From NCBI GenBank assembly GCA_963836735.1, contig CAWIKP010000037.1:372001-436000 (forward strand): a stretch of 64,000 nucleotides of DNA. Reading direction: 5' to 3'. The DNA is from JACCXG01 sp963836735. GTDB lineage: Bacteria > Acidobacteriota > Vicinamibacteria > Vicinamibacterales > 2-12-FULL-66-21. Shown one piece after another: positions 1 through 9,043 of this stretch. A program made the position numbers and the translations under genes. Numbering within the stretch: the first letter of the stretch is position 1; every line of letters begins with the position of its first letter. The notes beneath the pieces were generated by a model that worked only from the letters and a program-made list of their open reading frames with translations, was not told the origin of the DNA and ran no database searches.

Positions 1-2
1 TG

Positions 3-152
3 ACCCGGTCTGGTATTTCGAACGGGTTGTCGATGACACGCAGTCAAGACTTCCACGACGGATACATCGACACGGACTGGCCCAAGTGCCCCCTGCACGG
101 CGGGCGACATCCGCTCTGGCTCGGTGAAGGAGAGGTGGTGGTGCGAGACTGA
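3..152 (+). CDS. C-terminal end of an unknown protein, cut by the window edge
   Basis: The frame is open from the first bases and ends in TGA at 150-152. It reads about 49 residues ending in DTDWPKCPLHGGRHPLW and a short acidic tail. The CPxHG...HPLW pattern resembles small C-terminal metal-binding-like tails in uncharacterised proteins, but I cannot name a family. An internal ATG at 33 could also make it a 39-residue protein. Function unknown. Confidence 0.4.
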   Translation, partial: TRSGISNGLSMTRSQDFHDGYIDTDWPKCPLHGGRHPLWLGEGEVVVRD

Positions 153-202
153 CCGCGTGCTCATCGCTGCGGTCGGCCATCTAGCGCGCACGGTCGACTT
201 CG

Positions 203-500
203 TCAGACCGACTGGCTTTCGGTCCAGCCGTCCAGCGGCTTTCCTCCGAGGCTTGTATAGAGCGCGGACCACCCGAGTCCCAGCAGCAGCAGGGCCGCGA
301 TCAGCCACGCGGCATGTAGAAGGCGTCGGATCGAGCGTCACGGGAGACCAGATCAACGACAGGTGGAAGAACGTGTAGGCGACCGCGGCCAGTATCCCGA
401 AACGCGTCACGATCACCGTGGCCAACGCGCGGGCTGGCCCGTATGCTCGACTATCCTGTGTGCGAAATGGTAGCCTGCAGGCCGCCAGTCCACCGATGAC
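203..500 (-). CDS. Possible small membrane protein, frameshifted
   Basis: Reading the minus strand from about 500 gives a hydrophobic stretch, ILAAVAYTFFHLSLIW, followed after a frame change near 310-320 by LIAALLLLGLGWSALYTSLG and a hydrophilic end with stop at 203. Together they look like two transmembrane segments of one small protein broken by an indel. There is no clear ATG; a GTG near 425 is the best start. The family is not recognised. The 203-614 stretch holds nothing else I can support. Confidence 0.33.
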
Positions 501-614
501 TCAGGGCGATACGAATTGGCCGAACCTCTCACGCACCTCTACGTCCTGATCCGTGTTTTCGTGAGCAAACCGGCCGGGCATCCCGCCGCCGCGCAGGAGT
601 GAAGTGGAGAGAAC

Positions 615-2681
615 ATGACCCGCCATCACGGATTCGTTCGTTCGATTGCGATCGCCGCCGCGTGCACCGTCGGTCTGGTGCTCGGCGTGCGTGCTGACGA
701 TCCACCGAACTTCAAGCCTGACGGAGCCTTCAAGGGCTCCGCCCTCACGGGCTGGCACGTTCTCGGCGACGCCGACTGGACCGCGCAGAATGGCGAGATC
801 ATCGGCAAGGCCAAGCCCGGCACCAACGGGGGCTGGCTCGTTCTGGACAAGAGCTTCCAGGACGTGCAGCTGCATCTGAATTACAAGTGCGCCGGCGAGT
901 GCAAGTCGGGTGTGCTGCTGCGAGCGAAGAAGGGCGCCGACGGGAGCATGACCGGCGTGTTCGTGTCGCTGGCTGACGGTGACACGGGGTACTACTCGGT
1001 GGCGCTCGATGCGGGCGGCAAGGAGACGTCGCGAGACGGGCTGTCCGCGCCGGGGCGTGGCGGCGGCGGAGCAGCGCCGGCGGCCAACGCCGCCCGTGGT
1101 GGTGCGCCGGCACCTGATGCCGCGGATACAGGCCGCGGCGGCGGTCGTGGTGGGCGCGGCGGCGATGCTCCAGCGTCGCAGGCAGCACAGGCCACGCCTC
1201 CGGCGCGCGGGACGCAGGTCGGCAGCGGCGGACGCGCACGCCCGACCCTGAGGGCCGGCGAATGGAACGCCGTCAACATCACGATCGGCCAGGAAGGACC
1301 GGCCTCGGGAAGTCCGGCCGGCACCGCTGGCCCGAACCGAGTGCTCTCGACCTTCGGTCCCACCGCCACGGCCGCGGTCGACGAGAAGAACGCGACGGCG
1401 TTCGGCGCGATCGCGTTGTACGTCGGCGGCTCCGGCGAGGTCCGCTTCAAGGATCTTGCGTGGAAGGACTTGATGCGTGTCGTCACGAACCCGGAGCAGG
1501 TCTCCCCCCGGTACACGATTCGCCGTTTGAGCACGACCTACTATGGCTGGGGGGCGATCACGAGCGACGTCAATCACGACGGGGCCCTGGATGTGATCTC
1601 CGGTCCGTTCTATTACCTCGGCCCGAACTTCACCGAGCAGCGCAGGTATCGCGACGGGCCGATCTACAACCCGGAGAATTCATTCGCGCCGGACATGGTG
1701 AATCTGTCGGCGGACTTCACCGGCGATGGATGGCCGGACGTGCTCTCGTCGCTCGGCAATCGTCACATGGACTTGTACGTGAATCCGGCCGGCGAATCGC
1801 GCCGCTGGGACAAGTTCAGCGTTCTGCCCACGATCTCGAGCGAAATCGTGCTGATGAAGGATCTCGACAAAGACGGCAAGCCGGAGATCGTTTTCGGCCA
1901 GGCTGTCGGGAACGGCGGCTACGCGTGGGCGAAGCCCGACCCGGGGAATCCAACGGCGGTGTGGACCGCGCGTTCCGTCTGGGCAACCGGCCAGGCCGTC
2001 AACGGTCACGGGCTCGGCGTCGGCGACGTCAATGGCGACGGCCGTCAGGACATCGTCGTGCCGACCGGCTGGTACGAACAGCCTGCCGCCGGTATCAACA
2101 CCAGCCCATGGCCGTTCCATGAAGCGGAGCTGGCCGACCCGGCCGTGTTCGGCAGTGGCGGCGGCGAGATGGGAGTCTACGACGTCAACGGCGACGGCCT
2201 CACCGACGTCGTCGCGGGGACCGGCCACAACTGGGGCATCAACTGGTTCGAGCACAAGAAGGACGGCACGTTCGTCCGTCACAATATCGCGCAGGATTTT
2301 TCGACTGCCGGCACGAACATGGGCGGCGTGGTGTTCTCGGAGTCCCACGGCGCGCGGTTTGCCGACATGGATGGCGACAAGATCCCCGACATGATCACCG
2401 GCAAGCGCTACTGGTCGGAGGCCGGAAACAATGTCCTGACGCACAACGATCCGGCGGGAGATCCGGTGCTCTACATCTACAAGACCGTGCGCGATCCCAA
2501 GGCGCCTGGCGGAGCGCGGTTCGTGCCCGAGCTGGTGCACAACAAATCCGGCGTCGGCTCCTCCTTCGACGTCGTCGACCTCGACAAGGACGGCAAGCTG
2601 GATATTGTCGTGGGGACCATCTTCGGGACGTTCACGTTCACGAGCAAGGCGGCTGCACCGGCCGCCGCTCCGAAGAAATAG
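615..2681 (+). CDS. Secreted DUF1080 (3-keto-disaccharide hydrolase-type) plus FG-GAP/VCBS beta-propeller protein
   Basis: Complete 688-residue protein with a good GGAGAG ribosome site before ATG. A Sec signal peptide (about 1-27, ending near GVRAD) is followed by a DUF1080 fold (about 30-290), the family that includes 3-keto-glycoside hydrolases. That fold is interrupted at about 140-215 by a Gly/Ala/Arg-rich low-complexity insert; its last strand resumes with YVGGSGEVRFKDLAWKDL. From residue 300 there are about seven FG-GAP/VCBS blades with calcium-loop motifs such as DVNGDGRQDIV, DLDKDGKPEIV and DMDGDKIPDMI. It probably acts on or binds extracellular glycosides in the periplasm or on the surface. 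The secreted Gfo/Idh and isomerase genes near 38 kb would fit a 3-keto-sugar pathway, but that link is inferred. Confidence 0.88.
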   Translation: MTRHHGFVRSIAIAAACTVGLVLGVRADDPPNFKPDGAFKGSALTGWHVLGDADWTAQNGEIIGKAKPGTNGGWLVLDKSFQDVQLHLNYKCAGECKSGVLLRAKKGADGSMTGVFVSLADGDTGYYSVALDAGGKETSRDGLSAPGRGGGGAAPAANAARGGAPAPDAADTGRGGGRGGRGGDAPASQAAQATPPARGTQVGSGGRARPTLRAGEWNAVNITIGQEGPASGSPAGTAGPNRVLSTFGPTATAAVDEKNATAFGAIALYVGGSGEVRFKDLAWKDLMRVVTNPEQVSPRYTIRRLSTTYYGWGAITSDVNHDGALDVISGPFYYLGPNFTEQRRYRDGPIYNPENSFAPDMVNLSADFTGDGWPDVLSSLGNRHMDLYVNPAGESRRWDKFSVLPTISSEIVLMKDLDKDGKPEIVFGQAVGNGGYAWAKPDPGNPTAVWTARSVWATGQAVNGHGLGVGDVNGDGRQDIVVPTGWYEQPAAGINTSPWPFHEAELADPAVFGSGGGEMGVYDVNGDGLTDVVAGTGHNWGINWFEHKKDGTFVRHNIAQDFSTAGTNMGGVVFSESHGARFADMDGDKIPDMITGKRYWSEAGNNVLTHNDPAGDPVLYIYKTVRDPKAPGGARFVPELVHNKSGVGSSFDVVDLDKDGKLDIVVGTIFGTFTFTSKAAAPAAAPKK

Positions 2682-2699
2682 GCGTCCGACGTGGACGCC
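2681..2699 (+). terminator. Hairpin between convergent genes
   Basis: GGCGTCC-GACGT-GGACGCC forms a perfect 7-bp stem starting at the last base of the DUF1080 stop codon. No long T tract follows (only CTCTTT downstream), so it is a weak intrinsic-terminator candidate. Its position between two convergent genes supports a termination role. Confidence 0.35.
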
Positions 2700-2711
2700 T
2701 CGTCCGCTCTT

Positions 2712-3098
2712 TCAGCCTGACGGTTGGGGGCTTGATCCTGGATCGTCGGGCGGTGACGTCGAGATCGACGCGTGCTTCATCGCCCGCAGCTTCGCCCGCA
2801 TTTTGTCCACCGTGCTCTGCATCTCCAGGCAAAGCTCGTGCTGCGTGTCCAACTCCGCGTCAATGGAGGTCAGTTCGCCGGCGAGGTGCTCGAGCGTGTT
2901 GTCTCTTGCCCCGTTCGACAGGGTGGCACTCCCTGCACGACGGCGCTTGGCGCCGCGCAGTTGCTCGATCCGGCGCATGGTGCGATGGACCGCCCGAAGC
3001 TGACCCTCGAGCTGCGCGACCAGGTCGAGTTGATGCGCGACGAGGATCTCGGCGTAGGTTTCAAGGGCTTCCAGCTGGCGTGCTCGCTGGTCCGACAT
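2712..3098 (-). CDS. Small coiled-coil protein, function unknown
   Basis: About 128 residues starting MSDQRARQLEALETYAEIL. It is almost entirely amphipathic helix (QLEGQLRAVHRTMRRIEQL, LTSIDAELDTQHELCLEM) with a basic segment (GAKRRRAG) and a disordered Ser/Pro tail. The frame stays open upstream, but the Arg/Cys-rich sequence there does not look coding, so I chose the ATG at 3098. Its ribosome site is poor. It converges on the DUF1080 gene. The heptad pattern suggests a structural or partner-binding role. No family recognised. Confidence 0.52.
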   Translation of the reverse strand: MSDQRARQLEALETYAEILVAHQLDLVAQLEGQLRAVHRTMRRIEQLRGAKRRRAGSATLSNGARDNTLEHLAGELTSIDAELDTQHELCLEMQSTVDKMRAKLRAMKHASISTSPPDDPGSSPQPSG

Positions 3099-3270
3099 AC
3101 TTCTAGATCGTAAAGGGAATCGTCGAAAAATCCACCTCAACCGTCGTCTCCAAGCCGAGATCCCTTGCCTGACGGCCGCGCTCACGCCAGCGCGCGATCG
3201 CCGGCACGCTGTTCGCAGGGGCGCCCTCCAGCAACACACACGGTGAGCGGTTTGGAGGAGACCGAGCATC

Positions 3271-3477
3271 ATGGACCAGGACTCGTCGAAGGACCCCACC
3301 CCCCGGAAGCCCGCAATTCCCAAGGAGACTGAACATCGTCGGCGTAACGAGCAACAGGCCGAGCTCCTGCGCAAGGCCTATCAGCGCTCGCGTCACGCGA
3401 AGTACATAGAGGAAGCGCTCAGACGCGCCGGACGTGGGCAGGAAGCGGACGACCGCAGCGACACGAGTGGTTGCTGA
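3271..3477 (+). CDS. Small charged protein (68 aa)
   Basis: ATG preceded by a strong GGAGGAG ribosome site. The product is short, highly charged and helical (RRRNEQQAELLRKAYQRSR) with a Pro-rich N-terminus. There is no signal peptide or membrane segment. It is not recognised; the ribosome site and codon use are the main support. It lies divergently to the coiled-coil gene. Confidence 0.45.
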   Translation: MDQDSSKDPTPRKPAIPKETEHRRRNEQQAELLRKAYQRSRHAKYIEEALRRAGRGQEADDRSDTSGC

Positions 3478-3556
3478 TCTACCCACTCAGGGGTCGTCGC
3501 TGACGCAGGCCGACGTACGGTGAGGATTCGGGAAGGACGCGCCCGCGCTGAGCGCG

Positions 3557-4084
3557 TCAGAACGCGCGGCGGCGGCGAACCGCGTTGCGGAGACCGACGG
3601 GCAGCGCCGGTTCGGCTCCGACCGTCGCGTGTCCGAGCGCGGCGTTCATCAACTTGGCGTGGCGCAGGACGCGCTCGACTTCGGCGAGCAGGTGCGCAGG
3701 CATGCACGGTTTCAGCAGCATGGCGCTGAAGCCCGACCGTGCCGCCTCGTTCTGCATTTCCGTGTTCCAGTGTCCGGTCATGCCGAGGAGCGGGACGTGG
3801 CGGGTCCGTCGATCCGCGCGCAGCGCGGCGGCGAGTCCGAACCCGTCGAGACCCGGCATGTTGATGTCGGTGACCACGATGTCGGGCACCGTCTCGACGG
3901 CGAGCCCCAGCGCCTCCTTGCCATCGGCGCTGCCTGTCGCCACATAGCCGGACCGGCCGAGGAACTCCAGGTATCCGCTCAACGCATGCGGATCGTCTTC
4001 GGCCACCAGCACTACGACGCCCTCGCGGGAGGCTTCCATGGCCGGGGGAGCGGCAAACCGCGCGCCATCCGAAAAATCGGGCAC
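3557..4084 (-). CDS. Single-domain response regulator (CheY-like receiver)
   Basis: A receiver domain of about 120 residues with the acidic pocket (VLVAEDD), phospho-acceptor Asp in DIVVTDINMPG, the conserved Thr in LLGMTGH and the Lys in LLKPCMP. No output domain follows, only an Ala/Arg-rich tail of about 25 residues. It probably relays phosphate to a partner or modulates another regulator. The start is uncertain: GTG at 4084 or ATG at 4040, neither with a clear ribosome site. No histidine kinase gene is nearby. Confidence 0.88.
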   Translation of the reverse strand: MPDFSDGARFAAPPAMEASREGVVVLVAEDDPHALSGYLEFLGRSGYVATGSADGKEALGLAVETVPDIVVTDINMPGLDGFGLAAALRADRRTRHVPLLGMTGHWNTEMQNEAARSGFSAMLLKPCMPAHLLAEVERVLRHAKLMNAALGHATVGAEPALPVGLRNAVRRRRAF

Positions 4085-4246
4085 ATTCGTGAATTCCCGG
4101 GGGGCTGCCCGACCTCGTCACTAACATTTGCGAAATCGGATGGCGGTTTTGTGCGGTTGAGCTCGGAGCAGGGTCCGGGCAGTCCGGGGCAGCACGTGAG
4201 ATGATCGGTCGTTAACGCGGGCATTTGGCCCCGGGAAGGAACTAGC

Positions 4247-5994
4247 GTGGCTGGCAGGCGGGGCGTCTGGCTCGTCGTCTTTTTCATCACACTCGCGGTC
4301 GCGATTTCGGCCGCCGGCCTCGTGGCCACCGCGGTGCTCATGGGGCGGCAGACCCGGGTCGAGGGCAACTCGACGCTGGTGCTGCGCGTGGGCGGCGATC
4401 TGGGGGAGGTCGAGCCCGGGGGCCTCGTCGGCTCGTTCTTCGAGCCGCCTCCGACCGTCCGCTCGGTGGTCGAGTCGCTGCGCAAGGCCAAGGTCGATCG
4501 CCGCATCACGAGCGTCCTGATCCGGCCCACCGGGACCGCCGCGCTCTGGGGCAAGGTCCAGGAGGTCCGCGACGCGATCGTGGACTTCAAGACCTCGAAG
4601 AAGCCGATCATCGCGTATCTCGAGTACGGCGGCGAGCAGGAGTTCTACCTCGCCAGCGCCTGCGACAAGGTCTTCCTGATGCCGACCGCGTCGCTGGATC
4701 TCACCGGCATCGCCAGCTACGAGCTGTTCCTCCGCGGCACGCTCGACAAGATCGGCGCGTATCCCGACGCGATGCACATCGGCGACTACAAGACCGCATC
4801 GAACCAGATGACGGAGCGCACGTTCACGCCGGCGCACCGCGAGATGGCGGAGTCGCTGAATCGAGACCTCTACGAGCAGCTGCTGAAGGGGATTGCAACC
4901 GGGACGCCAGAAGCGCGACGCGGAAGTGCGCCAGCTGATCGATCACGGCCCGTTTCTGCCGGAAGACGCGGTCCGCGCCGGGCTCGTGGACGACGTCGCC
5001 TACGAAGACGAGATTGACGACAAGGTCTCGCTCGGACGGGGCCACGACGACGTTGCTCGAGCACCACGAGTACCGAGGCGTCTCGCCGGGCTCGCTCGGG
5101 CTGAACCGCGGTCCGCGCATCGCGGTGCTCTATGCCGTCGGCATCATCACCTCCGGTGAGAGCAGTTACGACTCGCCGCAGGGCGAGGTCGTCGGTTCGG
5201 ACACCATCATTCGCTACCTGCGCAAGGCCAGGGCCGACGATTCGATCAAGGCGATCGTCCTGCGCGTGGACAGCCCGGGGGGATCGGCGATCGCGTCGGA
5301 TGTGATCTGGCGGGAAGTGGAGCTGACCCGCGCGGTGAAGCCGGTGATCGCCTCGATGTCCGACGTGGCGGCGTCGGGCGGGTACTACATCGCGATGCCG
5401 GCCCACAAGATCGTCGCCGAACCGGCGACGTTGACCGGGTCGATCGGCGTCGTGATGGTGAAGTTCGTGATCGACGGCACGCTGAAGAAGCTGGGCATGA
5501 ACATGGAAGGCGTGAGCAACGGCCGGTACGCCAATCTCTATTCGCCGATCCGCCCGTTCTCGCCCGAGGAGCGCGCCAAGATCCAGGAGCAGATGCAGGC
5601 GACCTACGACGCGTTCGTCGAAAAAGCCGCGGCCGGGCGGCACACGACACCCGAGAAGATCGACGCGATCGCGCAAGGCCGCGTCTGGACCGGTCAGCAG
5701 GCGAAGCAGATCGGCCTGGTCGACGAGCTCGGCGGTCTCGACCGCGCCCTCGTGCTCGCCAAGGAGCAGGCGAAGATCGGCCGTGACGCTGAAGTCGAAC
5801 TGGTCGTCTATCCCCCGAAGCGCTCGCTGTACGAATCGCTCGCCAACCCCTTCGGCAGCTCCGACCGCAGCGGACTGCTGTCGGCGTTCCTCGGCCTCGG
5901 CGACCGCCGCGCCCTCCAGACGCTCACGGCCCCCCTCCGCGTGTTCCGCCGCGGGGAGCCGCTGGCGATAATGCCCAACGTGTTTGTGAGGTAG
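4247..5994 (+). CDS. sppA: Signal peptide peptidase SppA, 67-kDa type (two frameshifts)
   Basis: Membrane-anchored serine protease (S49) that cleaves leftover signal peptides. GTG start after GGGAAGGAAC; the N-terminal transmembrane helix is about residues 8-30. The duplicated S49 architecture is complete: the N-terminal half carries the general-base Lys in IGDYKTASN and the C-terminal half the nucleophile Ser in SDVAASGGYY, as in E. coli SppA. The reading frame changes near 4895-4905 (a G run; GIATG continues as RQKRDAEVRQL) and near 5035-5050, both by +1. All conserved blocks are present across the three frames, so I treat this as one gene of about 580 residues with indel errors rather than a pseudogene. 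Confidence 0.9.
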
Positions 5995-5997
5995 GGG

Positions 5998-6086
5998 CAA
6001 GTCGGGGCTCGGGCTCGGGACTCGAGGCTCGGAAAGCCCCGACCCCGACCCGCCCGACCCCCGGACCCCCCGAGCCCCGAGCCAGC
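5998..6086. repeat. Heptad inverted repeat, GGGCTCG type
   Basis: Directly after sppA, tandem 7-mers of the GGGCTCG/GGACTCG kind run into their complements (CCCGAGCCCCGAGCC) after a C-rich centre. The arms can pair into a GC-rich hairpin. Same architecture as the GGGAGTT and GGGTTCC elements elsewhere in the window, with a different 7-mer. Confidence 0.7.
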
Positions 6087-6131
6087 TGCAAGAAACCCCC
6101 CCTCGATCGTTCTGAGCAATGAGGACGATCA

Positions 6132-7040
6132 ATGGCCGATCCGCGGCTCTATCAGATTGGGGTGTTGTCGGGCCTGCTCCTGTACGGGATGGCCTGGCTC
6201 GATTTCGAGATCACCGTGCCGCGGGCGGCGCTGCTGCTCGGGACGGTGCTGGCGACTCAGGCCTTGTGCGATCGCCTCGACGGCCCCCGTCCTGCCAACT
6301 GGAAGAGCGCGCTGATTTCAGGTTTGTCGCTCTGCCTGCTGCTCCGGACCGGTCGGCCCGGGCTGGCGGTGCTGGCGGCGGTGGTGACGATTGCCGCCAA
6401 GTTCGTCTTCCGGATCGAGCGCAAGCACCTCTTCAACCCGACCAACGGCGGCATCGTCGCCATGCTCCTGCTGACCGATCAGGTCTGGGTCTCGCCGGGG
6501 CAGTGGGGCTCGGTGGCGTTCTTCGGATTCCTGATGGCGTGCCTGGGCGGGCTGGTCGTGAATCGCGCGTCGCGAAGTGATGTCACCTACGCGTTCATCG
6601 TGTCGTACTGCGCGCTGGTCTTCGGACGCTCGCTCTATCTCGGCGAGCCGATGACGATCCCGCTGCACCGGCTCCAGAGCGGCGCGCTGCTGCTGTTCAC
6701 GTTCTTCATGATCTCCGACCCCAAGACGACCCCGGATTCGAGAGCGGGGCGGGCGCTGTTCGCCGCGCTGGTGGCGTTCGGCGCCTGGTACGTGCAGTTC
6801 CGCCTGTTCAGGACGAACGGGCTGCTCTGGTCGCTGGCTGCCTGGTCGATGACCGTTCCGCTGATCGATCGGCTGCTGCCCGGCGACCGCTACTCGTGGA
6901 ATTCAACCGCTCACAAGGAGCTCGGGAATGAGACGACTGTTACTGGCGGCGGCGCTCGTATCGATGGTGGCCGGGTCGGGGCCCACGCTGTTGGGGTTCT
7001 GCGGCTTCTACTGCGCCAAGGCGGACGCGAAGCTCTTTAA
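6132..7040 (+). CDS. RnfD/NqrB-family membrane protein
   Basis: Polytopic protein with about eight hydrophobic segments and RnfD-like signatures: NPTNGG in the middle and ISDPKTTPDSRAGR near the C-terminus. In Rnf and Nqr complexes the D/B subunit carries covalent FMN and moves electrons and ions across the membrane. No other rnf subunit is visible here, so this is a stand-alone or partner-swapped version. The last ~37 codons overlap the next gene and look non-coding; a hidden indel just before 6928 probably removes the true stop, which I expect near 6930. Ribosome site TGAGGA. Immediately followed by the DUF2330 gene. Confidence 0.75.
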   Translation: MADPRLYQIGVLSGLLLYGMAWLDFEITVPRAALLLGTVLATQALCDRLDGPRPANWKSALISGLSLCLLLRTGRPGLAVLAAVVTIAAKFVFRIERKHLFNPTNGGIVAMLLLTDQVWVSPGQWGSVAFFGFLMACLGGLVVNRASRSDVTYAFIVSYCALVFGRSLYLGEPMTIPLHRLQSGALLLFTFFMISDPKTTPDSRAGRALFAALVAFGAWYVQFRLFRTNGLLWSLAAWSMTVPLIDRLLPGDRYSWNSTAHKELGNETTVTGGGARIDGGRVGAHAVGVLRLLLRQGGREAL

Positions 7041-8264
7041 CCAGGCGTCGCAGGTCGTCCTCGTCCGCGACGGCGATCGTACCGTCCTGACGATGGTGAA
7101 CGACTTTCAGGGAAGTCCGAAAGAGTTCGCGCTCGTGGTGCCGGTGCCGACGTTCCTGAAGCGAGAGCAGATTCACGTCGGCGACAAGGCGCTGGTCGAT
7201 CACCTCGACGCGTATTCCGCGCCGCGGCTGGTCGAGTATTTCGATGAGGATCCCTGTCAGATGCGAGCCCTTGCCGAAGCCGTCGCCGCGACCGCGGCGC
7301 CGATGGCCATGAGGCAGGGCGGCGAGGGACGAACTCCGGCGTAAGAGTCTCGGGGTGACGATCGAGGCGTCCTACACGGTCGGCGAATACGACATCCTCA
7401 TCCTGTCCGCGCAGCAGAGCGCGGGCCTCGAAACGTGGCTGCAGGAAAACGGCTACAAGATCCCGGCCGGCGCCTCGGAGGTGCTCGGCAGCTACCTGAA
7501 ACAGAACATGCGGTTCTTCGTGGCAAAGGTGAACGTGAAGGAGCAGACCAAGCTCGGATTCACCTATCTGCGGCCGCTGCAGGTCGCATTCGAATCGCCG
7601 AAGTTCATGCTGCCGCTGCGCCTCGGCATGGTCAACGCCAACGGGCCGCAGGACCTGATCGTCTACACGCTGACCCGGAGAGGCCGGGTCGAGACCACGA
7701 ATTACCGGACGGTGAAGCTGCCGTCCGACATGGATCTCCCGGTGTATCTGAAGGACCGCGGAGAGTTCTCGAAGTTCTACAAGGCGATGTTCAGCCGCCA
7801 GGTGGCGAAGCACGACGCGCGCGTCGTATTCACCGAGTATGCGTGGGACATGCGGTGGTGCGACCCGTGCGCCGCCGACCCGCTGACATGCGACCGAGCT
7901 TCGGAACCTGGGCGTGTTCTGGCAGGACGGGGCCGGGAGCCAGCCGCCGAACGTGTATCTCACGAGGCTGCACGTCCGGTATGACGGCGCGCATTTTCCC
8001 GAGGACCTGGTGTTCCAGGAGACGCCCGATCGGTCGAATTTCCAGGGGCGCTTCGTGCTGCGGCATCCGTGGACCGGCACGGCCACCTGCGATGCGACCG
8101 AGGCGTACCGGCAGTCGGTCTGGGACCGGCAGCAACAGGAGGCGCAGCGGCTCGCCTCGCTGACCGGCTGGTCTTTGGCGAACGTCCGGACGAAGATGAA
8201 CCTCGGCGAGCGGCCGGCCGGCGCCGAGCCCGCGGCGTGGTGGCAACGAATCTGGAAGAATTGA
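6928..8264 (+). CDS. Exported DUF2330 protein (two frameshifts)
   Basis: Starts with a signal peptide and then the DUF2330 signature FCGFYCAKADAKLFNQASQV and LTMVNDFQGSPKEFALVVPV. It continues in a second frame from about 7320 (KSLGVTIEASYTVGEYDI) and a third from about 7895 (ELRNLGVFWQDG), ending QRIWKN. Cys pairs (FCGFYC, MRWCDPC, TATC) suggest disulphides or cofactor binding. DUF2330 has no assigned activity that I know. The tight coupling (AAGGAG site, start at the end of the RnfD-like gene) suggests the two work together at the outer face of the membrane. At 7895 an extra GC would restore frame. About 445 residues when corrected. Confidence 0.85.
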
Positions 8265-8278
8265 ACGTGGAATAAGGC

Positions 8279-9043
8279 GTGGGCGTCTCGCACTCGGCAG
8301 ACCTGGAGCTCGCAGAGCGATGTGCGGCCGGTGACCCGGCCGCGTGGGATCGCTTCGTGCTCGAGTACCGGCCGGTGCTGTACCGGGCCGCGGACGCCCT
8401 CGATCGCCACGGCGTTGCCAGAGAAGTCGCGGATTCGCTGTATGCCGAGCTGTTCGGCGTTGGGCGTTCGAGCGACGGAGCGGGCGAACGGCGATCGCTG
8501 TTCCGGTACTTTCAGGGCCGGAGCAGTCTGGCCACCTGGCTTCGCGCGGTCCTCGCGCAGCGCTACGTCGATCGATTGCGGTCCGGCCGGCGGCTGGTGC
8601 AGTTGAAAGACGAGCAGCTGAAAGACGACCCGAGCACCGGCCCCGACCTCAGCGCGCGAGCGCTGGTCGCACCAGCGAGCGAGCCCGATCCGGAACGGTC
8701 GCGGTACACCGCGCTCCTCGCCTCGGTGCTCGCGCGTGTGGTGAGCGCTCTCCAGCCCAGGGATCGGCTGCGGCTGTCTGCGTACTACGTTCAGGACCTG
8801 ACCCTGGCGCAGGTTGGCCGGCTGCTGCAGGAGCACGAGGCCACGGTGTCGCGTCAGCTGGCGCGGACCCGCCGGGCGATTCGTGCCGACGTCGAGCGCA
8901 CGCTTCGCGAACAGGCCGGACTGGACGAGGCGCAGGTCGCGGAGTGCCTGGCCGCCGTGGCCGCGGATCCCGGTCCACTGGATCTGACGCGCCTCTTCCG
9001 CGGAACCGATCCGGTGGATCAGGTGCGGGAACGTTCTCTATGA
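8279..9043 (+). CDS. ECF-type RNA polymerase sigma factor
   Basis: 254 residues with a sigma-70 region 2 (AAWDRFVLEYRPVLYRAAD ... FRYFQGRSSLATWLRAVLAQ) and a region 4 helix-turn-helix (LSAYYVQDLTLAQVGRLLQE). It likely directs RNA polymerase to an extracytoplasmic stress regulon. GTG start. Its stop overlaps the start of the zinc-finger anti-sigma gene (ATGA at 9040-9043), the classic arrangement of a sigma/anti-sigma pair under shared translation. The C-terminal ~40 residues (EAQVAECLAAVAADPG...) are an extension beyond region 4. Confidence 0.85.
   Translation: MGVSHSADLELAERCAAGDPAAWDRFVLEYRPVLYRAADALDRHGVAREVADSLYAELFGVGRSSDGAGERRSLFRYFQGRSSLATWLRAVLAQRYVDRLRSGRRLVQLKDEQLKDDPSTGPDLSARALVAPASEPDPERSRYTALLASVLARVVSALQPRDRLRLSAYYVQDLTLAQVGRLLQEHEATVSRQLARTRRAIRADVERTLREQAGLDEAQVAECLAAVAADPGPLDLTRLFRGTDPVDQVRERSL

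Noticed and set aside
501..1577. Long open frame on the strand opposite the DUF1080 gene
   Set aside because: Composition is Arg/Ala-rich with no domain, and the plus strand encodes a convincing protein over the same bases. High GC produces such antisense frames throughout the window.
4870..6132. 420-codon open frame antisense to sppA
   Set aside because: No recognisable motif, biased Arg/His/Asp composition, and full overlap with conserved SppA blocks.
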